From Micromonospora humi (GTDB lineage: Bacteria; Actinomycetota; Actinomycetes; Mycobacteriales; Micromonosporaceae): a stretch of 64,000 nt of DNA. The stretch spans positions 372,001 to 436,000 of the forward strand of contig NZ_FMDM01000003.1 in the NCBI RefSeq assembly GCF_900090105.1, written 5' to 3'. Shown one piece after another: positions 53,901-62,781 of the stretch. The notes below the pieces were generated by a model. The model saw only the letters and a program-made list of their open reading frames with translations, did not search any database and was not told where the DNA came from. A program made the position numbers and the translations under genes. How positions within the stretch are numbered: the first letter of the stretch is position 1; each line of letters opens with the position of its first letter.

Positions 53901-55589
53901 CGGCACGCCACCCCGGGCGTCGGCCTGATCTCCCCGCCGCCGCACCACGACATCTACTCCATCGAGGACCTGGCCCAGCTCGTCCACGACCTGAAGTGCG
54001 TCAACCCGGCCGCCCGGGTGCACGTCAAGCTGGTCAGCGAGGTGGGCGTGGGCACCGTGGCGGCCGGCGTGGCCAAGCTCAAGGCCGACGTCATCCTGAT
54101 CTCGGGGCACGACGGCGGCACCGGCGCGTCCCCGCTCAACTCGCTCAAGCACGCCGGCACCCCGTGGGAGCTGGGCCTGGCCGAGGCGCAGCAGACGCTG
54201 CTGCTCAACAAGCTGCGCGACCGGGTCACCGTGCAGGTCGACGGCCAGCTCAAGACCGGCCGGGACGTGCTGGTCGCGGCGCTGCTCGGCGCGGAGGAGT
54301 TCGGCTTCGCCACCGCCCCGCTGATCGTCGAGGGCTGCGTGATGATGCGGGTCTGCCACCTCGACACCTGTCCGGTCGGCATCGCCACCCAGAACCCGGT
54401 GCTGCGGGAGCGGTTCACCGGCAAGCCGGAGTTCGTGGAGAACTTCTTCCTCTTCCTCGCCGAGGAGGTCCGCGGTTACCTGGCCGAGCTGGGCTTCCGC
54501 AGCATCGACGAGGCGATCGGGCACACCGAGCTGCTCGACGTGGCCGGCGCGATCGACCACTGGAAGGGTCACGGCCTCGACCTGGGTCGGGTCCTGCACC
54601 TGCCGGAGCTACCCGAGGGCGCGGCCCGGCGCGGCGTCCGCGCCCAGGACCACGGCCTCGACGTCGCCCTGGACAACCGGCTCATCGAGCTGGCCGGCCC
54701 GGCGCTGCGCGACGGCGCCCCGGTGCGGGTCGAGGTCGACGTGCGCAACGAGCACCGCAGCGTCGGTGCCATGCTCGGCGGCGAGGTGACCCGCCGGTTC
54801 GGCGGCGCCGGGCTGCCCGACGACACCGTCGAGTTCCTGCTGCACGGCACCGCCGGCCAGTCGTTCGGCGCGTTCCTGCCGCGCGGGGTCACGTTGCGGC
54901 TGCACGGCGACGCCAACGACTACGTCGGCAAGGGGCTCTCCGGTGGGCGGATCGTGATCCGGCCGGACGCCGCCGCGCCGTTCGTCGGCGACGACGCCGA
55001 GCCGGGCCGGCGCGCCGAGGACCAGATCATCGCCGGCAACACGATCCTCTACGGCGCCACCGGCGGCGAGGTGTTCCTGCGCGGCCGGGTCGGTGAGCGG
55101 TTCGCGGTGCGCAACTCCGGCGCGGTGGCGGTGGTCGAGGGGCTCGGCGACCACGGCTGCGAGTACATGACCGGCGGCACGGTCGTGGTGCTCGGGCCGA
55201 CCGGGCGGAACTTCGCCGCCGGCATGTCCGGTGGCACCGCGTTCGTGCACCGCCTCGACCGCAGGTTGGTCAACGCCGAGTTGGTCGACCTGTCCCCACT
55301 GCGCGACGAGGAACGCGACCGACTGCACGAGCTGGTGCAGCGGCACGTCGCGGAGACCGCCTCGGCGGTCGCCGAGGCGCTGCTGAAGCGCTGGCCGGAG
55401 GCGGTGGAGGAGTTCACCGCCGTGGTACCCCGGGACTACCGCCGGGTCATGGAGATCATGCGGGCCGCCGAAGCCGCCGGCCACGACGTCGACGACGCGG
55501 TGATGAGTGCGCTCGCCCCGGCGCCTCCCACCGCCGCGTCCGTGCCGCCCGCGCCGCGGGCGGTCGCCCAGGAGGTGGCTCGTGCCTGA
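50916..55589 (+). CDS. gltB: Glutamate synthase large subunit GltB
   Basis: This 1557-aa enzyme makes two glutamates from glutamine and 2-oxoglutarate. A short propeptide precedes the catalytic N-terminal cysteine in [16 protein letters not shown], processed in the mature enzyme. The amidotransferase domain has [14 protein letters not shown]. The FMN barrel holds [13 protein letters not shown] and [13 protein letters not shown]. The 3Fe-4S cysteines are in [15 protein letters not shown]. The GXGXG C-terminal helix domain has [16 protein letters not shown] 50916 with AGGAGG 4 bases upstream is preferred to GTG 50898. The stop overlaps gltD. Confidence 0.97.
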   Translation: MAFPYPHSPQPAPRTPGLYDPAYEHDACGVAFVADLHGRRSHQVVANGLGALRRLDHRGARGAEHNTGDGAGIMIQVPDAFLRATVDFPLPPAGQYATGLVFLPDDDAAEARARQVVDKYALVEGADVLGWRTVPTDASGLGETALAAMPRVRQLFLAARRLTDSPAGAAGDPLTGLDLDRVAFCLRKQVERETAERGQPAYFPSLSGRTMVWKGMLTPDQLPAFYPELTDERVDSAIALVHSRFSTNTFPSWPLAHPYRFIAHNGEINTIRGNRNWMQAREALLRSPHLPGNIRRVFPVCTPAASDSANFDEVLELLHLAGRSLPHAVLMMIPEAWENDPDMRADKRAFYRFHASLMEPWDGPASVAFTDGEVVGAVLDRNGLRPGRWWHTSDGLVVLGSEAGVLDLDPATVVAKGRLQPGRMFLVDTVNGRIVSDDEIKTELAAAQPYREWLHAGLIELDDLPAREHTVYTHDSVRRRQQTFGYTEEELKILLGPMARVGAEPIGSMGTDTPIAPLSTRPRLLYDYFHQLFAQVTNPPLDAIREELVTSLASTIGPEGNLLDPGPASCRQIVLPYPVVDNDELAKILSIDEDGDLPGFKAVRVSGLYRIRDGGAGIKARLTEICRHVSEAIEDGVRILVLSDRDSNADLAPIPSLLLTAAVHQHLVREQTRTQVALIVESGDCREVHHAAVLIGYGAAAVNPYLAFESVEDMISTGALVGVEPAKAVRNYVKALGKGVLKIMSKMGISTVSSYCGAQVFEAVGLDTRLVDRYFRGTPSTIGGIGLAEIHAEVAARHALAWPAAGSQASDRLEVGGEYQWRREGELHLFNPETVFLLQHATRSRQYDVFRQYTAKVDELAAQAGSLRGLFTLRTGVRPAVPLDEVEPAAEIVKRFATGAMSYGSISAEAHETLAIAMNRLGGKSNTGEGGEDVDRLHDPARRSAVKQIASGRFGVTSEYLVNADDLQIKMAQGAKPGEGGQLPGNKVWPWIARTRHATPGVGLISPPPHHDIYSIEDLAQLVHDLKCVNPAARVHVKLVSEVGVGTVAAGVAKLKADVILISGHDGGTGASPLNSLKHAGTPWELGLAEAQQTLLLNKLRDRVTVQVDGQLKTGRDVLVAALLGAEEFGFATAPLIVEGCVMMRVCHLDTCPVGIATQNPVLRERFTGKPEFVENFFLFLAEEVRGYLAELGFRSIDEAIGHTELLDVAGAIDHWKGHGLDLGRVLHLPELPEGAARRGVRAQDHGLDVALDNRLIELAGPALRDGAPVRVEVDVRNEHRSVGAMLGGEVTRRFGGAGLPDDTVEFLLHGTAGQSFGAFLPRGVTLRLHGDANDYVGKGLSGGRIVIRPDAAAPFVGDDAEPGRRAEDQIIAGNTILYGATGGEVFLRGRVGERFAVRNSGAVAVVEGLGDHGCEYMTGGTVVVLGPTGRNFAAGMSGGTAFVHRLDRRLVNAELVDLSPLRDEERDRLHELVQRHVAETASAVAEALLKRWPEAVEEFTAVVPRDYRRVMEIMRAAEAAGHDVDDAVMSALAPAPPTAASVPPAPRAVAQEVARA

Positions 55590-57087
55590 CCCGAACGGTT
55601 TCCTGCGCTACGACCGGCGGCTGCCGGCCCGCCGCCCGGTGCCGGTGCGGATCACCGACTGGCGGGAGGTCTACCCGCCGGCCGGTGAGGAGCTGATCCG
55701 CGAGCAGGCCACCCGGTGCATGGACTGCGGCATCCCGTTCTGTCACGACGGTTGTCCGTTGGGCAACCGCATCCCCGACTGGAACGACCTGGTCCGCACC
55801 GGCAACTGGGACGCCGCGGTGGAGTCGCTGCACGCCACCAACAACTTTCCCGAGTTCACCGGCCGGCTCTGCCCGGCGCCCTGCGAGGCGGCCTGCGTGC
55901 TCGGGCTGGGCGGCCAGCAGCCGGTCACCATCAAGCAGGTCGAGGTGGAGATCGCCGACGCGGCGGTGGCCCGCGACGGCCTGGGGCCCCGGCCCGCGTC
56001 GACGTCGACCGGCCGCTCGGTCGCGGTGGTCGGCTCCGGCCCGGCCGGCCTGGCCGCCGCGCAGCAGCTCGCCCGCGCCGGTCACGCCGTCATCGTCTAC
56101 GAGCGCGACGACACCCCCGGTGGCCTGCTCCGCTACGGCATCCCCGACTTCAAGCTGGAGAAGCACCACGTCGACCGCCGGGTGGCCCAGCTCACCGCCG
56201 AGGGGGTGCGGTTCCGCACCGGGGTCGACGTCGGCGTGGACGTGACCGCCGAGCAGTTGCGCGCCGAGCACGACGCGGTGCTGCTCGCCTGCGGCGCGTT
56301 GCAGGGCCGGGACACCCCGGAGACGCCGGGTCGGGCGCTGCGCGGCGTACACCAGGCGATGTCGCACCTGGTGGCCGCGAACCGGGTGGTGGCGGCGGCG
56401 GGCGACGGTCGACCGGCCCTCGCCGTGCTGCCGGACGGCACGCCGATCGACGCGGCCGGCAAGCACGTGGTGATCATCGGAGGTGGGGACACCGCCGCGG
56501 ACTGCCTCGGTGTGGCGCACCGGCAGGGCGCGGCCGGCGTACACCAGCTCGATCTCTACCCGCAGCCCCCGGCGGACCGGGACGCCGCCCGCGACCCGTG
56601 GCCGACCTGGCCGTGGGTGCTGCGCTCCTACCCGGCGCACGAGGAGGGCGGCGAGCGGGTCTTCGCGGTGGCGGTGCAGGAGTTCGTCGACGACGGCACC
56701 GGGCAGGTCCGGGCCGTGCGGATCGCCGAGGTGACGGTGGAGAAGGTCGACGGCCGGCGGATCGTCACCGCGATGCCCGGTTCGGAGCGGGAGATCCCGG
56801 CCGACCTGGTGCTGCTCGCGATCGGTTTCGAGGGCACCGAGGAGCAGCCGTTGCTGGCGCAGCTCGGGGTGGCCCGCAACGGCCGCGGCGCGATCGACGC
56901 CGGCCCGGACTGGCAGGCGACCGACGGGGTCTTCGTCGCCGGTGACATGCACCGGGGCGCGTCGCTGATCGTCTGGGCGATCGCCGAGGGGCGGGCCGCC
57001 GCCGCGGCCGTCCACACCTACCTGGGCGGGGTGGGCGAGCTGCCCGCCCCCGTCGACCCGGCCCGGCAGCCGCTCGCCGCGAGGTGA
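55582..57087 (+). CDS. gltD: Glutamate synthase small subunit GltD
   Basis: This 501-aa subunit oxidises NADPH and passes electrons through two 4Fe-4S clusters and FAD to GltB. The N-terminal cysteine clusters are [17 protein letters not shown] and [13 protein letters not shown]. The FAD loop [19 protein letters not shown] and the NADPH loop [18 protein letters not shown] follow, with [19 protein letters not shown] near the end. GTG 55582 has AGGAGG 6 bases upstream, inside gltB; the two genes overlap by 8 bases. A palindromic element follows the stop. Confidence 0.96.
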   Translation: MPDPNGFLRYDRRLPARRPVPVRITDWREVYPPAGEELIREQATRCMDCGIPFCHDGCPLGNRIPDWNDLVRTGNWDAAVESLHATNNFPEFTGRLCPAPCEAACVLGLGGQQPVTIKQVEVEIADAAVARDGLGPRPASTSTGRSVAVVGSGPAGLAAAQQLARAGHAVIVYERDDTPGGLLRYGIPDFKLEKHHVDRRVAQLTAEGVRFRTGVDVGVDVTAEQLRAEHDAVLLACGALQGRDTPETPGRALRGVHQAMSHLVAANRVVAAAGDGRPALAVLPDGTPIDAAGKHVVIIGGGDTAADCLGVAHRQGAAGVHQLDLYPQPPADRDAARDPWPTWPWVLRSYPAHEEGGERVFAVAVQEFVDDGTGQVRAVRIAEVTVEKVDGRRIVTAMPGSEREIPADLVLLAIGFEGTEEQPLLAQLGVARNGRGAIDAGPDWQATDGVFVAGDMHRGASLIVWAIAEGRAAAAAVHTYLGGVGELPAPVDPARQPLAAR

Positions 57088-57089
57088 GA

Positions 57090-57149
57090 GGTGTAAGGAG
57101 GGGCCCCCGCTTAACGCATTCGGTATAGGCGGGGGCCCCGCTTAACACC
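57090..57149 (+). repeat. 60-bp palindromic repeat, copy A
   Basis: GGTGTAAGGAGGGGCCCC opens the element, GCGGGGGCCCC/GGGGCCCCCGC forms the stem, TTAACGC lies at the left of the 18-nt loop, and the end is GGGGCCCCGCTTAACACC. It starts 3 bases after the gltD stop. Copies B (60270) and C (63379) share the stem, loop start and ends, so this is a dispersed family. It likely works as a terminator. Confidence 0.8.
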
Positions 57150-57205
57150 GCCGGGCGTGGGCCACGTCTCGTCCGGCGGGGCACCGAGGGCACGAAGATC
57201 ATCGT

Positions 57206-57211
57206 TACGCT
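57206..57211 (+). promoter_or_regulatory. Leaderless -10 box of the 57218 gene
   Basis: TACGCT (57206-57211) is followed by 6 bases and ATG 57218. Confidence 0.5.
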
Positions 57212-57217
57212 GCGGGC

Positions 57218-57745
57218 ATGGACGTCGAGGTACGCCTGCGGCGGGTGCGCCGCTGGCTCTGGATCGTGGTGGTGGGGCTCTTCCTCAGCGGGGTGACCGC
57301 GTTCCCGCTGGAGATCGAGGTGCGGTGGCTGCTGGCGGCGCTCGATCCGCTCGCCGGCCGGTTCCCCGCGTTGGTGAGCTGGATCGAGCGCGTCCACACC
57401 GGACTCGTGACCGCCGACCGTGACTACCCGTTCCTGCTCTACGGCACCGACTGGCTGGCCTTCGCCCACCTGGTGCTCGCGGTGGCGTTCTGGGGGCCGC
57501 TGCGCGACCCGGTGCGCAACGTCTGGGTGGTCCAGGTCGGGATGATCGCCTGCGCCGGCATCGTGCCGCTGGCGCTGATCTGTGGCCCGATCCGGGACAT
57601 CCCCTGGTTCTGGACGCTCGTCGACCTGTCGTTCGCGGTCGGCGCGTTCCCGCCGCTCTGGTTCGCCTACCGGCACATCCGCGCCGTCGAGGCGGCGGTG
57701 GGGTCGGGCGGGGCCCCGCTCGCGCGGGAGCCCCGCCCGACCTGA
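57218..57745 (+). CDS. Uncharacterised four-helix membrane protein
   Basis: This 175-aa protein has four hydrophobic helices (about 12-32, 76-96, 105-126, 135-155). The loop after the first helix contains RFPALVSWIERVHTGLVTADRDYPFLLYGTDW across it, with several acidic and aromatic residues. I recognise it only as a type common in actinobacteria with no assigned function. ATG 57218 is set by the leaderless promoter. It converges on the M1 peptidase with a 4-base gap. Confidence 0.75.
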   Translation: MDVEVRLRRVRRWLWIVVVGLFLSGVTAFPLEIEVRWLLAALDPLAGRFPALVSWIERVHTGLVTADRDYPFLLYGTDWLAFAHLVLAVAFWGPLRDPVRNVWVVQVGMIACAGIVPLALICGPIRDIPWFWTLVDLSFAVGAFPPLWFAYRHIRAVEAAVGSGGAPLAREPRPT

Positions 57746-57749
57746 CGCC

Positions 57750-59285
57750 TCAGCGGTGCAGCAGGTCGTGCGCCGTCCGGATCTTCGACCAGGAGGCCGG
57801 CCGGGCCGGGGCCGCCGAGGTACGCGCGGCGGCGCCCACCTCGGGCCGGCCGGCGGTGAACAGCCAGGTGGTGAACACCGCGTCGAGGTCCCGCCCGGCG
57901 ATCTGCTCGGCGAGCGCCTGGAACTGCTCGATGGTGCCGTTGCCGTACTGGTGCTGCGCCGTCCAGGTGCGCAGGATCCGGAAGAACGCCGGGTCGCCGA
58001 CGGCCAGCCGGATCTGGTGCAGCGCCATCGCGCCCCGGTCGTAGACGGCGTCGTCGAAGACCCGGTCGGCGCCCGGGTCGCCGGGGAGCACCTGCCAGAA
58101 CTCGGAGTCGGCCGGGTAGTAGTCGTAGGTGAAGTCGAACAGCTCCTGCGCGGTGCCCTCGTCCTGCTCCTCCGACCAGAGCCACTCCGCGTACGAGGCG
58201 AAGCCCTCGTTCAGCCAGATGTTGCGCCAGTCCGCCACCGAGACGGAGTCGCCGAACCACTGGTGGGCGTTCTCGTGCACCACCACGTAGGGGTTCGAGC
58301 CGCGTCGCCAGAAGCCGGGGCCGTAGACCGGGCGGGTCTGCGTCTCCAGGGCGAAGCTGATGCCGTCGATCGGGCCGGCCACACCGCCCTGCGCCTCGAA
58401 CGGGTACGGGCCGAACACCCCGCTCTCCCAGTCGACGATCTCGGCGGTGCGTTCGATGCTGGCCCGGGCGGCCGGCCCGCGCTCGCCCAGCGTGGTGCTG
58501 TACGCGTTCACCACCGGCTGCCCGTTCGGCGCGGTGTCGGTGACGATGTCGTACTGCCCGATGGCCAGGAACGACTGGTAGGTGGCGCCGGGCTTGACGC
58601 TGCGCCAGCTCCACCGGGTGCGGTTGCCCGCCTCGGGCAGCGGGTCGCGCGGCTGCACGCCGTTGCTGATCACCTCGACGCCGGTCGGCACCGAGACGGA
58701 GATGTCCCAGGTGGCCTTGTCCTTCGGGTGGTCGTTGCTCGGGTACCACCACCAGGTCGACTCGGGCTCGTTCACGGCGAGCGCGCCGTCGGCGGTGCGG
58801 GTCCAGCCGGTGTAGCCGTAGACCTTGGTCTGCGAGGGGATGCCGGCGTACTTCACCACGACGGTGAGCTGCTGGCCCTTGAGCAGCGTCCGGGTCGGGG
58901 TGACCACCAGCTCGTGGTCGCCGGCCCGGGCGAAGCCGGCGACCAGACCGTTGACCCGGACCGACTCGACGTCGAGCGCGAAGTCGAGGTTGAACCGGGA
59001 CAGGTCCTGGGTGGCGGCGGCCAGGATCGTGGTGGTGCCGCTGAGTCGGTCGGTGGCCGGCTCGTAGCGCAGCCGGATGTCGTAGTGGTCGACGTCGTAG
59101 CCGCCGTTGCCGTAGTCGGGGAAGTAGCTGTCGCCCAGCCCGGGGCTGCCCGGCGTGGGGGTGGCCGCCGAGACGTGCGGGCGGCCCCATCCGGTGGTGG
59201 CGGCCTGGCCGGGTGCGCCGGTCACGGTGGTGACGGCGGTGGTGAGGGTCAGGGCGGCGATTGCCGCCGAGAGTGCGCGTGGCAC
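57750..59285 (-). CDS. Secreted M1-family zinc metallopeptidase
   Basis: This 511-aa aminopeptidase-like enzyme has a signal peptide (PRALSAAIAALTLTTAVTTV, cleavage near AQAA-type GQAATT). An N-terminal beta domain is followed by the thermolysin-like domain. Zinc ligands H337, H341 and E360 are in HENAHQWFGD and NEGFASYAEW, with catalytic E338. The GxMEN exopeptidase motif appears altered (GPIDGISFALE region), so aminopeptidase specificity may differ. GTG 59285 has GGAGGGAG 8 bases upstream. An ATG at the same frame further up (59336) would bury the signal peptide. Confidence 0.9.
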   Translation of the reverse strand: MPRALSAAIAALTLTTAVTTVTGAPGQAATTGWGRPHVSAATPTPGSPGLGDSYFPDYGNGGYDVDHYDIRLRYEPATDRLSGTTTILAAATQDLSRFNLDFALDVESVRVNGLVAGFARAGDHELVVTPTRTLLKGQQLTVVVKYAGIPSQTKVYGYTGWTRTADGALAVNEPESTWWWYPSNDHPKDKATWDISVSVPTGVEVISNGVQPRDPLPEAGNRTRWSWRSVKPGATYQSFLAIGQYDIVTDTAPNGQPVVNAYSTTLGERGPAARASIERTAEIVDWESGVFGPYPFEAQGGVAGPIDGISFALETQTRPVYGPGFWRRGSNPYVVVHENAHQWFGDSVSVADWRNIWLNEGFASYAEWLWSEEQDEGTAQELFDFTYDYYPADSEFWQVLPGDPGADRVFDDAVYDRGAMALHQIRLAVGDPAFFRILRTWTAQHQYGNGTIEQFQALAEQIAGRDLDAVFTTWLFTAGRPEVGAAARTSAAPARPASWSKIRTAHDLLHR

Positions 59286-59372
59286 GGGTGGGACTCCCTC
59301 CGTCGGGTGTACGCACCGCCAACCTAATCGACACATGTAAACGGATCTGCCCCGAACCGGCGACCGGGGCTA

Positions 59373-59401
59373 TTCAATTCTTGCGAATGTTTCGATAGCA
59401 T
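59373..59401 (+). promoter_or_regulatory. Promoter with CGAA-TGT-TTCG dyad upstream of the SGNH hydrolase
   Basis: TTCAAT (59373-59378), a 17-base spacer and TAGCAT (59396-59401) make a promoter. The inverted repeat CGAA-TGT-TTCG (59384-59394) sits in the spacer, where a repressor would block the polymerase. Such dyads occur at sugar- and hydrolase-gene operators in actinomycetes; the link here is inference. Confidence 0.5.
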
Positions 59402-59483
59402 TACCGACTAGTAACAAGCACGACCCCTCGGCCACGCGCGCGGTCAACGGGCTCCACCACCCCTGTCCCGTGGAGGTCCTGTC

Positions 59484-60269
59484 ATGTCCCGTCGCGTCCG
59501 TACCGCCCTCGCCGCGGTGCTGGCGGCCGTCCTCGGCGCCGTGCTCCTGCCCGGCGCCGCCCGGGCGGCCACCGTCAACTACGTCGCCCTCGGCGACTCC
59601 TACTCCTCCGGCGTCGGCGCCGGGCCGTACGACCTCTCCACCTGCCTGCGCAGCCAGAAGTCGTACGCCCCGCTCTGGGCCGCGGCGCACGCGGTCACCA
59701 GCTTCCGCTTCCCGGCCTGCGGCGGCGCGGTCACCGCCGACGTGCTCAACAACCAGGTGGGGCAGCTCAGCGCCAGCACCACGCTGGTCACCATCACCAT
59801 CGGCGGCAACGACGCCGGCTTCGCCGACGTGATGACCAGTTGCCGCTTCGGCAGCACGTCGAGCTGCGAGAGCGCGGTGGCCGGGGCGAAGGCGTTCGCC
59901 ACCGCGACGCTGCCCGGCCGGCTGGACGCCACCTACGCCGCGATCCGCGGACGGGCCCCGAACGCCCGGCTCGTGGTGCTCGGCTACCCGCGCCTGTTCG
60001 AGACCGGCTCGTGCGGCCTGCTCGCCATGAGCAGTTACAAGCGGACCATCCTCAACCAGGCCGCCGACGTGCTGAACGGGGTCACCGCCGACCGGGCCGG
60101 CGCGGCCGGGGCGACGTTCGTCGACGCGCGGCCGTACTTCACCGGGCACGGCGTGTGCGCGGCGGACCCGTGGATCCGCGACGTCAGCGGCGTGATCGAG
60201 GCCTACCACCCGAACGCGAACGGCTACCGCTACGGCTACCTGGCCGCCCTCACCGCCACCATCGGCTGA
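59484..60269 (+). CDS. Secreted SGNH/GDSL hydrolase
   Basis: This 261-aa lipase/esterase-type enzyme has a clear signal peptide (RRVRTALAAVLAAVLGAVLL, cleavage after ARA-A at about 28). The block I motif is ALGDSYSSGVGAG with nucleophile Ser39. Block III GGNDAGF supplies oxyanion residues. The Asp/His pair is near the C-terminus in VIEAYHPNANG. Six cysteines suggest three disulfides, as in Streptomyces secreted lipases of this type. GGAGG lies upstream of ATG 59484. A copy of the 60-bp palindrome follows the stop. Confidence 0.92.
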   Translation: MSRRVRTALAAVLAAVLGAVLLPGAARAATVNYVALGDSYSSGVGAGPYDLSTCLRSQKSYAPLWAAAHAVTSFRFPACGGAVTADVLNNQVGQLSASTTLVTITIGGNDAGFADVMTSCRFGSTSSCESAVAGAKAFATATLPGRLDATYAAIRGRAPNARLVVLGYPRLFETGSCGLLAMSSYKRTILNQAADVLNGVTADRAGAAGATFVDARPYFTGHGVCAADPWIRDVSGVIEAYHPNANGYRYGYLAALTATIG

Positions 60270-60327
60270 GGTGAAAGGAGGGGCCCCGGTTAACGCATTC
60301 CGCATTGCCGGGGCCCCCGCTCAACGC
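60270..60327 (+). repeat. 60-bp palindromic repeat, copy B
   Basis: GGTGAAAGGAGGGGCCCC opens, TTAACGCATTC begins the loop, and GGGGCCCCCGCTCAACGCC closes. It starts at the base after the SGNH stop and has the same orientation as copy A. The first 20 loop bases differ from A at only a few positions. Confidence 0.8.
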
Positions 60328-60365
60328 CTCACCGGCCGGCGGGCCGCAGTGGACGATCCGCGCCG

Positions 60366-60371
60366 GTACGC
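60366..60371 (+). promoter_or_regulatory. Candidate -10 box of the peptidase E gene
   Basis: TACGCT (60366-60371) would start transcription near 60378, leaving a leader of about 33 bases with AGGAGGG before GTG 60411. Confidence 0.4.
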
Positions 60372-60410
60372 TGGGCCGCACGGTCGGGTGGCTCCAGGAG
60401 GGCGGGTGTC

Positions 60411-61097
60411 GTGAAGTTCCTTCTCACGTCGTCGGGCATCAGTAATCCGAGCATCTCCGACGCCCTCGTCGACCTGCTCGGCAAGCCGGTCGCCGAGTCC
60501 ACGGCCCTGTTCGTCCCCACCGGGGTCTACCCCTTCCCCGGCGGAAGCGCGAGCGCGTGGCAGGCGATCCACGGCCGCGACTCGATCCCGCTGACCCAGC
60601 TGGGTTGGAAATCCCTGGGGGTGTTGGAGCTCACCGCGCTGCCGACCATCCGGGAGGAGAACTGGGTCCCGGCGGTCCGGGAGGCCGATGCCCTTCTCGT
60701 CTGGGGCGGCGACGTGCTCTACCTGACCCACTGGCTGCGCCGGTCGGGCCTGGCCGACCTCCTGCCGTCGCTGAGTGACACGGTCTATGTCGGGGTCAGC
60801 GCCGGGAGCATCGCGGTCACCCCGTACAACTGCGACGCCGAGTTCGACCTTCGGTTCGTCCCGGACGGCAGCGACATGGCGCAGGGCGCCGACCGGGCGC
60901 TGGGGCTGGTGGATTTCACGTTGTACCCCCACCTCGACCATCCGGACATGGAGGACGCCGCGCTGTCCAACATCGAGAAGTGGGCGTCCGGAATCCCGGT
61001 ACCGACCTACGCCATCGACGACAACACCGCCATCAAGGTGGTCGATGGCGGTGTTGACGTGATCTCCGAGGGTGACTGGAAACTGATCAATCCCTGA
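60411..61097 (+). CDS. Peptidase E-like (S51) serine hydrolase
   Basis: This 228-aa protein has the class I glutamine-amidotransferase-like fold of peptidase E, which cleaves Asp-X dipeptides. The nucleophile elbow is YVGVSAGSIAV with Ser130. LLVWGGDVLYLTHWLRRSG is the family's GG-D motif, and LYPHLDHPDM holds a likely histidine. Peptidase E in Salmonella is cytoplasmic, and no signal peptide is present here. GTG 60411 follows AGGAGGGCGGGTGTC. The 3' end overlaps the convergent MFS gene by 11 bases. Confidence 0.85.
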   Translation: MKFLLTSSGISNPSISDALVDLLGKPVAESTALFVPTGVYPFPGGSASAWQAIHGRDSIPLTQLGWKSLGVLELTALPTIREENWVPAVREADALLVWGGDVLYLTHWLRRSGLADLLPSLSDTVYVGVSAGSIAVTPYNCDAEFDLRFVPDGSDMAQGADRALGLVDFTLYPHLDHPDMEDAALSNIEKWASGIPVPTYAIDDNTAIKVVDGGVDVISEGDWKLINP

Positions 61098-62628
61098 CCG
61101 GCACCGGCCTCCGTCGACGTGCGGTGGGGCCCGGAGCCGCGAGCGGGTGCAGCCGGAACTCGCCGACGGAACCAGCCGGCACGGCCGGGGCGCCGGGCAC
61201 GCCCGGCACCACCTCCGGCACCGGCCCGACCCGCCGCCGGGGCCGGGCGCGGCGCCCGGAGGGTACGGCGAGCGCGGCCAGCGCGGCGGCCAGCGAGATG
61301 CCGGTGAGCAGCAGGAAACCGGCGGTGAAGCCGGCCTCCCGGGGCAGCCCGCTCGGCTGCGGGTCGGCGGTGATCACGGTGCTGGCCAGGGCCGCGCCGA
61401 TCGCTCCGCCGATGGTACGGATGTTGGCGTTCATGCCGGTCGCCGCGCCGGTCTGCGAGGCCGGCACGTTGCCCACGATCAGGTTCGCCATCGAGGCGAA
61501 CGCCAGGCCGATGCCGAGCCCGACCAGACCGCCGGCCAGGGCCACCTGCCAGCGGGCGTCGTGCGCGACGGTGAGCATCGCCGCGGCCGTCACGTTGAAC
61601 ACCGCGCCGGTGCTCAGCTGCGCCTTCGGGCTGAACCGTGACTCCAGCCGTCCGGCCAGCAGGCCGGCCGCGAACATGCCGACCAACATCGGCAGCATGA
61701 GCAGCCCGGCCTGGGTGATGCTGGCGCCGAAGCCGTACCCGGCGCTGGTCGGGATCTGCGCGAACTGCGGCAGGAACGCGTAGACGGCGAACATCGAGGC
61801 GCCGTAGAGCAGGGCGACCAGGTTGGTGGTCCAGACCGCCGGCAGGCGCATCATCCGCAGGTCGATCAGCGGGTTCGCGGCGCGTGCCTCGACCGCCAAC
61901 CAGCCGGCCACGAGCACCGCGGCGAGCACCAGCAGGCCGATCACCCGGCCGGAGGACCAGCCCCAGGCGGCACCCTTGCTGACCGGCAGCAACAGCGCCA
62001 CCAGCCAGCCGGAGAGCAGCACGGCGCTGACCCAGTTGATCCGGCCGGGGGTGCGTACCGGCGAGCGGGGCACGAACCGGTGCGCGGCCAGCGCGGTGAG
62101 GCCGACCACGACCAGCGGGATCCAGAACAGCCAGCGGTAGCCCAGGGTGGTCACGATCGGGCCGGCGAGCACGACGCCGAGGCCGCCGCCGACGGCCACC
62201 ACCGCCGAGATCGAGGCGACCGCGGAGCTGACCCGGGCGGCCGGGAACTCGTCCCGGATGATGCCGAAGGACAGCGGGAAGACGGCGCCGCCGATGCCCT
62301 GGACCACCCGGGCGGCGATGAGGACGCCGATGCTCGGCGCGACGGCCGCCAGCAGGCAGCCCAGCGCGAGCGCGGCGAGCGAGACGACGAGCATCCGTTC
62401 CTTGCCGACCATGTCGCCGACCCGGCCGAGAATCGGCGTGAAGATCGACGCGGAGAGCAGGTAGGCGGTCAGCACCCAGGTCACCGTGTTCGGCGAGGTG
62501 TGCAGGTCGTGCTGGATGGTGGGCAGCACCGGGGTGATCAGCGACTGGAGCATCGCGAAGAAGCCGGTGCCGGCCGCGAGGACGAGGAACGTCATCCGGC
62601 GCGAGCCGCGCCGGAAGGTGGCGATCAT
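61087..62628 (-). CDS. MFS drug exporter (DHA2, 14-helix type)
   Basis: This 513-aa proton-driven exporter has about 14 hydrophobic helices. Motif A is LGRVGDMVGKERML. The DHA2 motif C appears in the fifth helix region with GGGLGVVLAGPIVTTLGYRWLFW. The conserved helix-1 entry is ITPVLPTIQHDLHTSPNTVTWVLTAY. The C-terminal ~50 residues are a basic, Pro-rich tail. ATG 62628 has GGGAGTTCTCCC near it. It is divergent from the TetR gene with a repeated operator between, so it is probably TetR-repressed. Confidence 0.9.
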   Translation of the reverse strand: MIATFRRGSRRMTFLVLAAGTGFFAMLQSLITPVLPTIQHDLHTSPNTVTWVLTAYLLSASIFTPILGRVGDMVGKERMLVVSLAALALGCLLAAVAPSIGVLIAARVVQGIGGAVFPLSFGIIRDEFPAARVSSAVASISAVVAVGGGLGVVLAGPIVTTLGYRWLFWIPLVVVGLTALAAHRFVPRSPVRTPGRINWVSAVLLSGWLVALLLPVSKGAAWGWSSGRVIGLLVLAAVLVAGWLAVEARAANPLIDLRMMRLPAVWTTNLVALLYGASMFAVYAFLPQFAQIPTSAGYGFGASITQAGLLMLPMLVGMFAAGLLAGRLESRFSPKAQLSTGAVFNVTAAAMLTVAHDARWQVALAGGLVGLGIGLAFASMANLIVGNVPASQTGAATGMNANIRTIGGAIGAALASTVITADPQPSGLPREAGFTAGFLLLTGISLAAALAALAVPSGRRARPRRRVGPVPEVVPGVPGAPAVPAGSVGEFRLHPLAAPGPTARRRRPVPVRD

Positions 62629-62705
62629 GTGGGAGAACTCCCGTTCGGTACGAGATGGTGGCCGCTCGCGCGATGGGGCGGCGGTGGCGGCGCATCGGGC
62701 CGGGG

Positions 62706-62763
62706 CCTCCGGAGTACGCTATCCGGAGGGGTGCCTCCACCAACGTAGTGGAGGGTTGCCTCC
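62706..62763. promoter_or_regulatory. Operator boxes between the MFS and TetR genes
   Basis: Two GGAGG-(GGTG or GTTG)-CCTCC boxes (62725-62738 and 62750-62763) lie 25 bases apart. A perfect 8-8-8 inverted repeat CCTCCGGA/TCCGGAGG (62706-62729) overlaps the first. On the minus strand TAGCGT (62716-62721) with TTGGTG (62738-62743) would be the MFS promoter, with box 1 in its spacer. TACGCT (62715-62720) would serve TetR. Confidence 0.6.
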
Positions 62764-62781
62764 GCTTGCAAGGGGGAAGGA

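Noticed and set aside
50838..54599. 1253-codon minus-strand open frame opposite gltB
   Set aside because: Typical antisense shadow of a high-GC gene; His/Arg/Gln-rich with no motifs, while gltB on the plus strand is fully conserved.
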